A model generated the notes under the pieces. It made no database searches and was not told the DNA's origin. It was given only the letters and a program-made list of their open reading frames with translations. A stretch of DNA of 64,000 nucleotides, from the NCBI GenBank assembly GCA_016715895.1, contig JADJXH010000004.1, forward strand, positions 496,001 through 560,000. Reading direction: 5' to 3'. Source of the stretch: Flavobacteriales bacterium. Its GTDB lineage: Bacteria; Bacteroidota; Bacteroidia; Flavobacteriales_F; PHOS-HE28. The translations under genes and the position numbers were made by a program. Shown here piece by piece: positions 34,621-43,062 of the stretch (positions are counted from its first letter, which is position 1; each line of letters begins with the position of its first letter).

Positions 34621-35628
34621 ATGAAGATCATCGTACCGATGGCGGGCATGGGCAAGCGGATGCGCCCGCACACCCACACCACCGCCAAGCCCCTGCTGCC
34701 CATCGCGGGCAAGCCCATCGTGCAACGCCTCGTGGAGGACCTGGCCGCCGTGGCCGGCGAGCCCGTGGAGGAGGTGGCCTACATCGTCCATCCCAGCTTC
34801 GGGGCCAAGGTGGAGCAGGGCCTGGTGGCCATCGCCGAAGCGATCGGGGCCAAGGGCAGCATCCATTACCAGGAGGTGGCGCACGGCACGGCCCATGCCA
34901 TCCTCTGCGCGGAGAAGGCCCTGAACGGCCGCATCATCGTGGCCTTCGCCGACACCCTCTTCCGGGCCCAGCTGAAGCTGGACAAGGACTGCGACGGGGT
35001 GATCTGGGTGAACAAGGTGGACGACCCGCGGCCCTTCGGCGTGGTGAAGCGCGATGGCGACGGCATCATCACCGAGTTCGTGGAGAAGCCGCAGGAGTTC
35101 GTGAGCGACCTGGCCATCATCGGCATCTACTACTTCGCCGATGGCGAGCGCCTGCGCAAGGAGATGCAATACCTCATCGACAACGACATCAAGGAGAAGG
35201 GCGAGTACCAGCTCACCAACGCCATGGAGAACATGAAGCGCAAGGGTGCGCGCTTCAAGGCCGGTGCGGTGGACGTGTGGATGGACTGCGGCAACAAGAA
35301 CGCCATGGTGGACACCAACACCCGGGTGCTCGGCTTCCTGAAGGACGAGAAGGGCCTGGTGAGCCCCCAGCTGAAGAACACCCACAGCGTGGTGATCCCC
35401 CCCTGCTTCATCGGCGACGGCGTGGAGCTGGTGAACAGCGTGGTGGGTCCGAACGTCTCCATCGAGGCCGGCTCCTCGGTCACGGGCAGCGTGGTGCGCG
35501 ATTCGATCCTGCGGGGCGGCGTGCGTGTACAGGACGCCGTGATCGCGAACAGCATGATCGGTGAACGCGCCATGGTGACCGGCCGTGCCATGGACCTGAG
35601 CCTCGGGGACGACGCCACGGTGGGGTGA
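34621..35628 (+). CDS. Sugar-phosphate nucleotidyltransferase with left-handed beta-helix tail
   Basis: The 335-residue protein starts with a nucleotidyltransferase signature variant (PMAGMGKRMRPHTHTTAKPLLPIAGKP; the lysine of KPLLP is the catalytic one), HGTAHAILCAE, FADTLF and a second half with hexapeptide-type repeats (SVVIPPCFIGDGVELVNSVVGPNVSIEAGSSVTGSVV). It resembles glucose-1-phosphate thymidylyl- or mannose-1-phosphate guanylyl-transferases; which sugar is used cannot be told. It would feed surface polysaccharide synthesis. Confidence 0.85.
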   Translation: MKIIVPMAGMGKRMRPHTHTTAKPLLPIAGKPIVQRLVEDLAAVAGEPVEEVAYIVHPSFGAKVEQGLVAIAEAIGAKGSIHYQEVAHGTAHAILCAEKALNGRIIVAFADTLFRAQLKLDKDCDGVIWVNKVDDPRPFGVVKRDGDGIITEFVEKPQEFVSDLAIIGIYYFADGERLRKEMQYLIDNDIKEKGEYQLTNAMENMKRKGARFKAGAVDVWMDCGNKNAMVDTNTRVLGFLKDEKGLVSPQLKNTHSVVIPPCFIGDGVELVNSVVGPNVSIEAGSSVTGSVVRDSILRGGVRVQDAVIANSMIGERAMVTGRAMDLSLGDDATVG

Positions 35629-35731
35629 CCGGCCGCCGGATGTGCGACCTTTGTACCCCCTGGCGGGATCGATGTCCCCGGCTATCTTGAGCCGGCCACC
35701 CCGCATCCGCCACCCCTCGACCCGATCCCGC

Positions 35732-37504
35732 ATGCGCCATCCCCTTCCGATCCTGAGCCTGCTGGTGGCCCTGGCCACGGCCTGTGGGGGTACGCGGCAG
35801 GCCACCGTCGCCCCATCGGGCGGCGGCCACGGTGAGCCCGGCGACCACACCCAGGCCAGCGACCAGCGCGCCCGGGTGATGCGCCTGTTCATGGACGCCA
35901 CGCAGGCCCGGTTGAACGGCCAGCCCGGCAAGGCCATCGCCCTCTTCGAACAATGCATCAAGCTGGACCCCGGCAACCACGCCGCCATGTTCGAGCTGGC
36001 CAAGCTGATGCACATGCAGCAGCGGCCCGCAGAGGCGCTCACCTGGGCGAAGAAGGCGCAGGCCGCCGACCCGGAGAACATCTGGTACCGCTTCCTGCTG
36101 GCCGACCTCTACGGGCAGTACGGCCAGCTGGACAAGGCGTCCGAGACCTTCCAGGGCATCGTGGACAAGTGGCCGGAGCGGCACGAGGTGCGTTTCCAGC
36201 TGGCGCACACCCTCGCCATGGACGGCCGCACCGACGAGGCGCGCAAGGTGTTCAAGGACATCCGCACCCACCTGGGCAACGGCGAGGAGGTGGTGACACA
36301 GGAGTACGGCATGCTGGCCAATGCGGGCAAGCTGCAGGAGGCCCGCGAGGTGCTGGAGACCGCGCTGAAGGACGATCCGGACAATGTGGCCTACCTGGGC
36401 ATGCTCGCCGAGCTCTACGACGAGATGGGCGAGGGCGACAAGGCCCTGGAGCTGTACCGCCGCGTGATGGAGGCCGATCCGGATGACAGCATGACCCGGC
36501 TGGCGCTGGCCGAGCACTACTACGCCAAGGGCGAGATGGACCCCGCCTTCGAACAGCTCGGTCTGGCCTTCGGCGACCCCGACCTGGAGGTGGACCCCAA
36601 GATGCAGGTGCTGCTCGGCTTCTTCGAGATGACCACCAGCGGCAGCGGAGCCACGGACGACAGCAAGGACCTGGTGCGCCGGGCCTACACGCTGATCGAC
36701 ATCCTGGAGCGCACGCACCCCGAAAGTGGAAAGCCCAGCACCATCCGCGGTGATTTCCTGATGCGCGATGGCAGGATGGCCGAGGCCCGCGACGCCTTCC
36801 GCAAGGCCCTGAACTACGAGAAGGACAAGTTCCCCATCTGGATGCAGGTGTTGCAGATGGACCTGCAGGCCGCGGACCATGCCGCGCTGCGCGACGACGC
36901 CCGTGCCGCCACCGAGCTCTTCCCCACAAGCCCCGAACCCTGGCTGTACCTGGGCATCGCCGAGGCCCAGTTGAAGGCCTACGACCCGGCCATCGAGGCG
37001 CTGGTGACGGGCCGCGACCTGGTGGTGGACAACGACCCGTTGCTGGCCTCGTTCTGGACCAGCCTGGGCGACGCCTACCACAGCGCCGGTCGCCACGACC
37101 GCAGCGATGAGGCCTTCGACCAGGCCCTGCGGCTCGACCCGCGCAACGCCACCACGCTGAACAACTACGCCTACTACCTGAGCCTGCGCGGCGAGAAGCT
37201 CGAGCGCGCCCGGGAGATGAGCGAACAGAGCAACAAGCTGGCCCCGGGCCAGACCTCCTTCGAGGACACCTACGCCTGGGTGCTGCACCGCATGGGTCGC
37301 CACGACGAGGCACGCACCTGGATCGAGAAGGCCCTGGCCAGCGGTGGCGCCACCAGCGGCGAGGTGGTGGAGCACTACGGCGACATCCTCTACGCCCTGG
37401 GCGATCATGCCGGCGCGGTGGAACAGTGGCGCAAGGCACTGGCGCTGGGCGGTGCCAGTGAGGCCATCGGCAGCAAGGCGAGCTCCGGCCGGCCCGCCGA
37501 ATGA
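35732..37504 (+). CDS. Tetratricopeptide-repeat lipoprotein
   Basis: The 590-residue product has a lipoprotein signal peptide (LLVALATAC, lipidated C18) and about 12 TPR units from residue 60 onward (KAIALFEQCIKLDPGNHAAMFELAKLMHMQQRPAEALTWAKKAQ is two). It is probably an envelope scaffold. ATG 35732 is preferred to 35642 because it gives the lipobox at the right distance. Its stop overlaps the start of the DUF4292 gene by four bases. An EnvC-like factor follows. Confidence 0.88.
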   Translation: MRHPLPILSLLVALATACGGTRQATVAPSGGGHGEPGDHTQASDQRARVMRLFMDATQARLNGQPGKAIALFEQCIKLDPGNHAAMFELAKLMHMQQRPAEALTWAKKAQAADPENIWYRFLLADLYGQYGQLDKASETFQGIVDKWPERHEVRFQLAHTLAMDGRTDEARKVFKDIRTHLGNGEEVVTQEYGMLANAGKLQEAREVLETALKDDPDNVAYLGMLAELYDEMGEGDKALELYRRVMEADPDDSMTRLALAEHYYAKGEMDPAFEQLGLAFGDPDLEVDPKMQVLLGFFEMTTSGSGATDDSKDLVRRAYTLIDILERTHPESGKPSTIRGDFLMRDGRMAEARDAFRKALNYEKDKFPIWMQVLQMDLQAADHAALRDDARAATELFPTSPEPWLYLGIAEAQLKAYDPAIEALVTGRDLVVDNDPLLASFWTSLGDAYHSAGRHDRSDEAFDQALRLDPRNATTLNNYAYYLSLRGEKLERAREMSEQSNKLAPGQTSFEDTYAWVLHRMGRHDEARTWIEKALASGGATSGEVVEHYGDILYALGDHAGAVEQWRKALALGGASEAIGSKASSGRPAE

Positions 37505-38418
37505 ACCTGCGGCCCATGTTCCGGCCCGCCGTCCGCCTCCTTCACCGCACCCTCGGCCTTCTGCTGCTCCTCGGCCCGGGCTGTCGCCCGGTGAAGCAGG
37601 TGTTCCAGGCCGACCGCGAGCTGCCCCTGCGTTCCGCCGAGAAAGTGGTGGAGAACGCGCTCGCCGCCCTGCCCGCCGAGGTCCGCCACTTCAGCGCCAA
37701 GGCCGATGTGGACCTGGTGATGCCCGATGCCTCACGCTCCTTCCGCAGCACGGTGCGGCTCGTGACCGACAGCGCGCTCTGGGTGAGCATCACCCCGGCG
37801 CTCGGCATCGAGGTGGCCCGTGCGCTGGTGACCACGGACAGCGTGAAGGTGCTCGATCGCCTGAAGGACACCTACTTCGTGGGCGGGCGGGACAGCGCCT
37901 GGGCACGGTTCGGCATCGACCCCGACCTGGACCTGCTGCAGCAGGCGCTGTTGGGACGACCCATCGGACTGGACCCCCGCGAGAAATACCGCGTGGACCG
38001 GGAGAACGGGCACTACGTGCTCACGAGCCGGGAGAAACGACGCTTCGTGCGGGCCGCGGAGGACATCCTGCCCGGGGACACCCTGACGGACGACCGGGAC
38101 ATGAAGGAGCGTCGCCTGGAGCGCACCTTGCGCAAGGCGGGCGAGCGTGAGGCGATCGTCTTTCGCTACTGGGTGGAGCCGGACAGCTTCAGGGTGGTGC
38201 GTGTGCTGGTGAGCGACCTGGCACGCGATCAACAGGCCGATGTGCGTTATGAGGACATCGGCACGGGGGATGCCCCCCCCTTCCCCCATCGCATCTCCCT
38301 TTCTTTGTCGGACCCGGTACGTCATGCCTCAGGCAGCCTTCAGCTCTCCCGGATCGACACCGTCGGGCCGCTCCAGCTCCCGTTCCGGGTGCCGGAGAAG
38401 TTCGCTCCGATGCCGTAG
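37501..38418 (+). CDS. DUF4292 outer-membrane lipoprotein-like protein
   Basis: The 305-residue protein has a lipoprotein-like signal (LGLLLLLGPGC, C28) and a beta-rich body with VRHFSAKADVDL, STVRLVTDSALWVSITPALGIEVARALVTTDSVKVLDR, and TYFVG, matching DUF4292, a family of LolB/outer-membrane-assembly-like lipoproteins in Bacteroidota. Function not proven. ATG 37501 overlaps the previous stop by four bases. Confidence 0.82.
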   Translation: MNLRPMFRPAVRLLHRTLGLLLLLGPGCRPVKQVFQADRELPLRSAEKVVENALAALPAEVRHFSAKADVDLVMPDASRSFRSTVRLVTDSALWVSITPALGIEVARALVTTDSVKVLDRLKDTYFVGGRDSAWARFGIDPDLDLLQQALLGRPIGLDPREKYRVDRENGHYVLTSREKRRFVRAAEDILPGDTLTDDRDMKERRLERTLRKAGEREAIVFRYWVEPDSFRVVRVLVSDLARDQQADVRYEDIGTGDAPPFPHRISLSLSDPVRHASGSLQLSRIDTVGPLQLPFRVPEKFAPMP

Positions 38419-39625
38419 GCGCCTGCTGGCGGCCTTGCTGCTGCTGCTGCTGTTGATGCCCGGGGCGGCGCAGGACCGCAGGAAGCTGGAGAAGAAGCGG
38501 GATGCGCTGGACAAGCAGATCAGGACCACCAACACCCTGCTGGAGCAGGCGCGCAAGGAGCAGCAGAGCGCCGAGCGGCAGCTGCAGTTGCTGGACCAGC
38601 AGCTGCGGACCCGCCAGGAGCTGATCGCCACCCTGGGCGGCGAGGTGCGCGAAGCGGACCAACGGATCGCCGAGGACGAGTCGGTGGTGAAGGCCTTGGA
38701 GGAGGACCTCGAGGTGCTGAGCGACGAGTACGGCCGCATGTTGCACTACGCGTATCGCAACCGCAGCGCCTACGACCGCCTCAGCTACCTCTTCGCCGCC
38801 GAGAGCTTCCAGCAGGCGTGGAAGCGCAGCCGCTATCTGGACCAGCTCGCCGAGCACCGGCGCCGGCAGGTGGAGCAGATCACCGCCACGCAGACCGACC
38901 TGGCCGCGCGGATCGCCGCGCTACGCGAACGGCGCAACGAGAAGACGGCCCTGCTCAGCGAACAGCAGCAGGAGCGCGCGCGGCTCGACCGCGACAAGGA
39001 CGGCCGTGAAGTGACCCTCGCCCAGCTGCGCAAGGAGGAGAGCCGCCTGAGGAGCACCCTGCGCAAGCAGGAGGGCCAGCGCCGCGACCTGGACGCCGCG
39101 ATCCGCAAGGCCATCGAGGCCGAGCTGAAGCCGAAGACCGGCGGATCCTCAGGCAAGGGTGGCAAGCTCGACCTCACCCTGACCCCGGAGGCGCGCGAAC
39201 TGAACGCCGATTTCGAGAAGAACAAGGGACGCCTGCCCTGGCCCGTGGCCAAGGGCGTCATCACCAGCCGCTTCGGCAAGCAGCCCCACCCGGTGCTCAA
39301 GGGCATCGTGATCGAGAACAACGGCATCGACATCACCACCGAGAAGGGCGCCTCGGTGAGGGCCTTGTTCCGCGGGGAGGTGAGCAGCGTGATCGTGATC
39401 CCCGGTGCCGGCAAGGCGGTGATCGTCACCCACGGCGCCTACCGCACCGTGTACAGCAACCTGCGCGAGGTGTCGGTGGCCAAGGGCCAGAAGGTGGACA
39501 CCAAGCAGACGCTGGGCTCCGTGCTGAGCGAGGAGGGCACGGCCGTGGCGCACGTGGAGATCTGGAAGGTGACGGCCGACGGCCTGGTGAAGGTGGACCC
39601 GTCGCCCTGGCTCGCACAGCCCTGA
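38324..39625 (+). CDS. EnvC-like murein hydrolase activator (M23/LytM domain with lost metal ligands)
   Basis: The 433-residue protein has an arginine-rich lead, a hydrophobic signal segment (LLAALLLLLLLMPGAAQ), a long coiled-coil (about 52-250: KKRDALDKQIRTTNTLLEQ) and a C-terminal LytM domain. The catalytic ligands are changed: the first His of HxxxD is Asn (NNGID) and the first His of HxH is gone (VAHVEIW keeps the second), so it is probably an amidase activator rather than an enzyme, as EnvC is. ATG 38324 lies inside the DUF4292 gene (95-base overlap). An alternative non-ATG start near 38400 is possible. Confidence 0.85.
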   Translation: MPQAAFSSPGSTPSGRSSSRSGCRRSSLRCRRRLLAALLLLLLLMPGAAQDRRKLEKKRDALDKQIRTTNTLLEQARKEQQSAERQLQLLDQQLRTRQELIATLGGEVREADQRIAEDESVVKALEEDLEVLSDEYGRMLHYAYRNRSAYDRLSYLFAAESFQQAWKRSRYLDQLAEHRRRQVEQITATQTDLAARIAALRERRNEKTALLSEQQQERARLDRDKDGREVTLAQLRKEESRLRSTLRKQEGQRRDLDAAIRKAIEAELKPKTGGSSGKGGKLDLTLTPEARELNADFEKNKGRLPWPVAKGVITSRFGKQPHPVLKGIVIENNGIDITTEKGASVRALFRGEVSSVIVIPGAGKAVIVTHGAYRTVYSNLREVSVAKGQKVDTKQTLGSVLSEEGTAVAHVEIWKVTADGLVKVDPSPWLAQP

Positions 39626-39644
39626 AGGGAAGCCCCGATCGGGC

Positions 39645-39652
39645 TACTTTTG
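39645..39652 (+). promoter_or_regulatory. -7 box TACTTTTG before tatA
   Basis: Perfect TAnnTTTG, 44 bases before the tatA ATG, in the 71-base gap after the EnvC-like gene. Confidence 0.6.
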
Positions 39653-39696
39653 CCACGGCCAGCGCCCCACACCACCGGACGCCCGCCCCAACGACC

Positions 39697-39855
39697 ATGA
39701 AACTCGGCATGTGGGAGATCATCCTCATCGTTCTGGCGCTGCTGCTGCTGTTCGGCGGCAAGAAGATCCCCGAACTGATGCGCGGGCTGGGCAAGGGCAT
39801 GAAGGAGTTCAAGGACGCCCAGAAGGGCGACGCACCCTCCGACGAGAAGCGCTGA
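39697..39855 (+). CDS. tatA: Sec-independent protein translocase TatA
   Basis: This 52-residue gene is short enough to be missed by size cut-offs. It has the membrane helix MWEIILIVLALLLLFGGKKIPELMRGLGKGMKEFKDA, with the amphipathic helix containing the FGGKKIPEL hinge of TatA/E, and a charged tail (QKGDAPSDEKR). TatA forms the pore of the Tat export pathway with TatC, not in this window. gatA follows 16 bases downstream. Confidence 0.92.
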   Translation: MKLGMWEIILIVLALLLLFGGKKIPELMRGLGKGMKEFKDAQKGDAPSDEKR

Positions 39856-39871
39856 GCCCACGTTCCCGCTG

Positions 39872-41284
39872 ATGCGCCCCACCCGCACCCTGCGTGAGGC
39901 CCGCGAGGCCATGGCCGCCGGGGCCACGGTGCGCGCCCTCACCGAAGCGGCGCTGGCCGAGGCCCGCCGGCAGGCGCACCTCAACGCCTTCCTGGAGCTC
40001 TTCGAGGAGAGCGCCCTGGCCCAGGCCGACCGGGTGGATGCGGCGGTGCGCGCAGGCACGGCAGGGCCGCTGGCCGGTCTGATGCTCAGCATCAAGGACA
40101 ACATCTGCTACAAGGACCATCGGGTGGGGGCGTCCAGCCGCATCCTGGAGGGCTTCACCAGCCTGTACAGCGCCACGGTGGTGGAACGCCTGCTGGCGGC
40201 CGGCGCCGTCATCATCGGCCGCACCAATTGCGACGAGTTCGCCATGGGCAGCAGCAACGAGAACAGCGCCTATGGCCCGGTGGCCAACCCCCTGGACCCC
40301 AAGCGGGTGCCCGGTGGCTCCAGCGGCGGTGCCGCAGCGAGCGTGGCCGCGGGGATTGTGCATGCCGCCCTGGGCAGTGATACCGGCGGAAGCATCCGCC
40401 AGCCCGCCTCCTTCACGGGCACGGTGGGCCTGAAGCCCACCTACGGCCGCGTGAGCCGCTACGGCCTCATCGCCTTCGCCAGCAGCTTCGACCAGATCGG
40501 GCCCTTCGCCCGCACCGTGGAGGATGCCACCGCCGTGTACAACGCCATGGCCGGGCAGGACCCCTTGGACAGCACCACCAGCAGCCGCCCCGCCCCGCCC
40601 ATCACGCTGAGCGAACCAGGGCCGCTTCGCATCGCCTACTACCGCGAATGCGTGGAACGGCCGGGTGTGGCCCCGGCCGTCCGCGAGGCCATGACCGCCC
40701 TGGTGGAGCGGCTGCAGGCCGAAGGCCACACGGTGGAGCCGGCCGAGCTGCCGCTGCTGGACCATCAGGTGCCCACCTACTACATCATCGCCACGGCCGA
40801 GGCCAGCAGCAACCTGGCCCGCTTCGACGGCATCCACTACGGGCACCGGAGCAAGGCCGCCCAAGGGGTCGAGGAGACCTACCGCCTGAGCCGCAGCGAG
40901 GGCTTCGGCCCGGAGGTGCAGCGGCGGATCCTCCTGGGCACCTTCGTGCTGAGCGCCGGGTACTACGATGCCTACTACGCCCAGGCCCAGCGCGTGCGGC
41001 GCCTGATCCGTGACGCCACCCTGCGCACCCTCACCGACCACGACCTGATCCTGCTACCCACCTGTCCCATCACGGCGTTCGAGCAGGGAGCCCTGTCGGC
41101 CGACCCCATCGCCATGTACCTGCAGGACATCTTCACGGTGCAGGCCAATCTCGCCGGCAACCCGGCCATCAGCGTGCCTTTGGGCACCGATGCCGGGGGG
41201 CTGCCGTTCGGGGCCCAGCTCATGGCGGCGCCCTTCGGGGAGGAGGTGCTGCTGCGCGCCGCGTCACACCTGCTGCCACGCTGA
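39872..41284 (+). CDS. gatA: Aspartyl/glutamyl-tRNA(Asn/Gln) amidotransferase subunit A
   Basis: The 470-residue amidase makes Gln-tRNA(Gln) or Asn-tRNA(Asn) ready for the GatCAB complex. The Ser-cisSer-Lys triad is intact: K75 (SIKDNI), cis-S150 (GSSGG) and nucleophile S174 (SDTGGSIRQP), with spacing equal to that of characterised GatA. gatB and gatC are not adjacent. It lies 16 bases after tatA and may share its promoter. Confidence 0.95.
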   Translation: MRPTRTLREAREAMAAGATVRALTEAALAEARRQAHLNAFLELFEESALAQADRVDAAVRAGTAGPLAGLMLSIKDNICYKDHRVGASSRILEGFTSLYSATVVERLLAAGAVIIGRTNCDEFAMGSSNENSAYGPVANPLDPKRVPGGSSGGAAASVAAGIVHAALGSDTGGSIRQPASFTGTVGLKPTYGRVSRYGLIAFASSFDQIGPFARTVEDATAVYNAMAGQDPLDSTTSSRPAPPITLSEPGPLRIAYYRECVERPGVAPAVREAMTALVERLQAEGHTVEPAELPLLDHQVPTYYIIATAEASSNLARFDGIHYGHRSKAAQGVEETYRLSRSEGFGPEVQRRILLGTFVLSAGYYDAYYAQAQRVRRLIRDATLRTLTDHDLILLPTCPITAFEQGALSADPIAMYLQDIFTVQANLAGNPAISVPLGTDAGGLPFGAQLMAAPFGEEVLLRAASHLLPR

Positions 41285-41295
41285 CCGGCAGGGGG

Positions 41296-41304
41296 TTATC
41301 CACA
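41296..41304. other. Perfect DnaA-box sequence
   Basis: TTATCCACA occurs in the gap after gatA, next to a promoter. A single box has no clear meaning; no AT-rich unwinding region, no further boxes and no dnaA/dnaN gene are visible nearby. It may titrate or regulate DnaA, or be chance. Confidence 0.4.
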
Positions 41305-41309
41305 GCCTG

Positions 41310-41337
41310 TTGGATCAGGGCCGATCCGCTACATTTG
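41310..41337 (+). promoter_or_regulatory. Promoter of the DUF177-rpmF-plsX-fabH-acc cluster
   Basis: TTGG at 41310-41313 (-33-like), 16 bases, then a perfect TACATTTG at 41330-41337; the GTG start is 28 bases further on. The five downstream genes follow closely with no other strong box before accB (TACATTGG at 44069-44076). Confidence 0.65.
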
Positions 41338-41365
41338 CCCTTCGTTTTTCGGACCACCACACCCT

Positions 41366-41878
41366 GTGGACGCGCAACGGGAACATACCATCGAGTTCGT
41401 CGGGCTGAAGGACGGTCTGCACGACTTCCGGTTCGCGTTGGATGATGCGTTCTTCGCCGCTGCGGCGGACGAGGAGCTGCACGGCGGGGCCTGCACGGTG
41501 GACGTGACGCTGGACAAGAGCCCGAACCTGCTGGTGGCCGATTTGCACATCACCGGCACCGTGCGCATGGACTGCGACCATTGCAACGCCCCGCTGGACC
41601 AGCCGGTGGACGGCAGGTTGCGGCAGGTGTACCACCTCAACGGCCGCCAGCGCTTCGATGGCGACGATGACGTGATCGGCCTGGACCCGGCCGACCATGC
41701 CATCCAGTTGAGCCATCCGATCTACGAATGCCTGCGACTGACGCTGCCGGCCCGGCGGGTGCACGCCCCGGGCGGGTGCGACCCGGCCGTGGACGCCATC
41801 CTGAACGAACAGCACGGTGGACCGGCGGGGAACGACCCGCGCTGGTCCGCATTGAACGCCTTGAAAGACAACCGCTGA
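41366..41878 (+). CDS. DUF177/YceD family protein
   Basis: The 170-residue protein is the YceD type typically found directly before rpmF, as here. It has four conserved cysteines that could bind a metal: C70 and C73 (DCDHC), C122 and C138. The role of this family is uncertain; in plants it is linked to 23S rRNA processing. GTG 41366 is the first in-frame start and lies 28 bases from the promoter. Starts the conserved DUF177-rpmF-plsX-fabH order. Confidence 0.9.
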   Translation: MDAQREHTIEFVGLKDGLHDFRFALDDAFFAAAADEELHGGACTVDVTLDKSPNLLVADLHITGTVRMDCDHCNAPLDQPVDGRLRQVYHLNGRQRFDGDDDVIGLDPADHAIQLSHPIYECLRLTLPARRVHAPGGCDPAVDAILNEQHGGPAGNDPRWSALNALKDNR

Positions 41879-41894
41879 CCTGAACTCCTGAGCC

Positions 41895-42086
41895 ATGCCC
41901 AATCCGAAGCGACGCCATTCCAAGACCCGCACCATGAAGCGGCGCACCCACCAGCGCGCCGGCACCCCCACGGTGAGCAAGGACCCCAACACGGGCGAGA
42001 TGCACCTGCGCCACCGCGCCTACAAGGTGGGCGATGACCTGTACTACCGCGGCAAGGTGGTGGTGAGCGGCTCGGCCGCCGAGTGA
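41895..42086 (+). CDS. rpmF: 50S ribosomal protein L32
   Basis: The 63-residue protein starts MPNPKRRHSKTRTMKRRTH, the L32 signature. It has no cysteines, so it is the zinc-free form. It is flanked by DUF177 and plsX as in many bacteria. Confidence 0.96.
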   Translation: MPNPKRRHSKTRTMKRRTHQRAGTPTVSKDPNTGEMHLRHRAYKVGDDLYYRGKVVVSGSAAE

Positions 42087-42123
42087 ACCTTCCGGTGACC
42101 ATCCTTCGCGCCTGCCGGCCACG

Positions 42124-43062
42124 ATGAGGATCGGACTGGACATCATGGGCAGCGACCATGGGCCGGAGGTGCCCATGAAGGGGGCCGTCATGGCCGCCCG
42201 CGAGCTTCCGCCCGACGTGCGCCTGGTGCTGATCGGCGACCCCGAGGCCATCCACACCGGGCTGGCCCGCGAAGGGGCCGACCCCGCCGCGTTCGAGGTG
42301 GTGGCCAGCCGCAACGACATCACCATGCAGGACAGCGCCACCAAGGCGCTGCAGACCAAGCCGGAGAGCAGCATCAGCCTGGGCTTCGGGCTGATGAAGG
42401 CCGGCCGGCTGGATGCCTTCGCCAGCACGGGCAACACCGGCGCCATGCTGGTGGGCGCCGTGCTGAGCGTGAAACCGATCCCGGGCATCATCCGCCCCTG
42501 CATCCCCAGCGTGGTGCCCAAGGAGAACGGCAGCTACGGCATCATGCTCGACGTGGGCGCCAACGCCGACTGCAAACCCGATGTCCTCACCCAGTTCGGC
42601 CTCCTGGGCCATCTCCTGGCCAAGCACGTCTACCGCATCGACACCCCCAAGGTGGCCCTGCTCAACATCGGTGAGGAGGACAAGAAGGGCAACGCCACGG
42701 CCCTGGCCGCCTATGCCCTCATGAAGGAGCAGTCGCAGTACAACTTCATCGGCAACGTGGAGGGCCGCGACCTGTTCAACGACAAGGCCGATGTGATGGT
42801 CACCGATGGCTTCACGGGCAACATCGTCCTGAAGGCCGTGGAGGCCTTCCACGACCTGCTGAAGCTCCGTGGCGTGCACGAGCCCTTCTTCGACCGGTTC
42901 GACTACGAGAACTATGGCGGCCTGCCCGTACTGGGCGTCAACGGCAACGTCATCATCGGCCACGGCATCAGCAACGAGGTCACCATCAAGAACATGCTGC
43001 TCTTCACCCGCGAGGTGGTGGAGAGCCGCCTGAACGACCGCATCCGCGAAGCGCTGGTATGA
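42124..43062 (+). CDS. plsX: Phosphate acyltransferase PlsX
   Basis: The 312-residue enzyme makes acyl-phosphate from acyl-ACP for phospholipid synthesis. It starts MRIGLDIMGSDHGPE, with the DxMGxDxxP motif of the family, and ends with GVNGNVIIGHGISNE. It is part of the lipid cluster and its stop overlaps the fabH ATG by four bases. Confidence 0.96.
   Translation: MRIGLDIMGSDHGPEVPMKGAVMAARELPPDVRLVLIGDPEAIHTGLAREGADPAAFEVVASRNDITMQDSATKALQTKPESSISLGFGLMKAGRLDAFASTGNTGAMLVGAVLSVKPIPGIIRPCIPSVVPKENGSYGIMLDVGANADCKPDVLTQFGLLGHLLAKHVYRIDTPKVALLNIGEEDKKGNATALAAYALMKEQSQYNFIGNVEGRDLFNDKADVMVTDGFTGNIVLKAVEAFHDLLKLRGVHEPFFDRFDYENYGGLPVLGVNGNVIIGHGISNEVTIKNMLLFTREVVESRLNDRIREALV

Noticed and set aside
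41281..41340. Replication origin near the DnaA box
   Set aside because: One box only, no AT-rich element, no dnaA, dnaN or other origin markers, and no shift in gene direction tied to the site.
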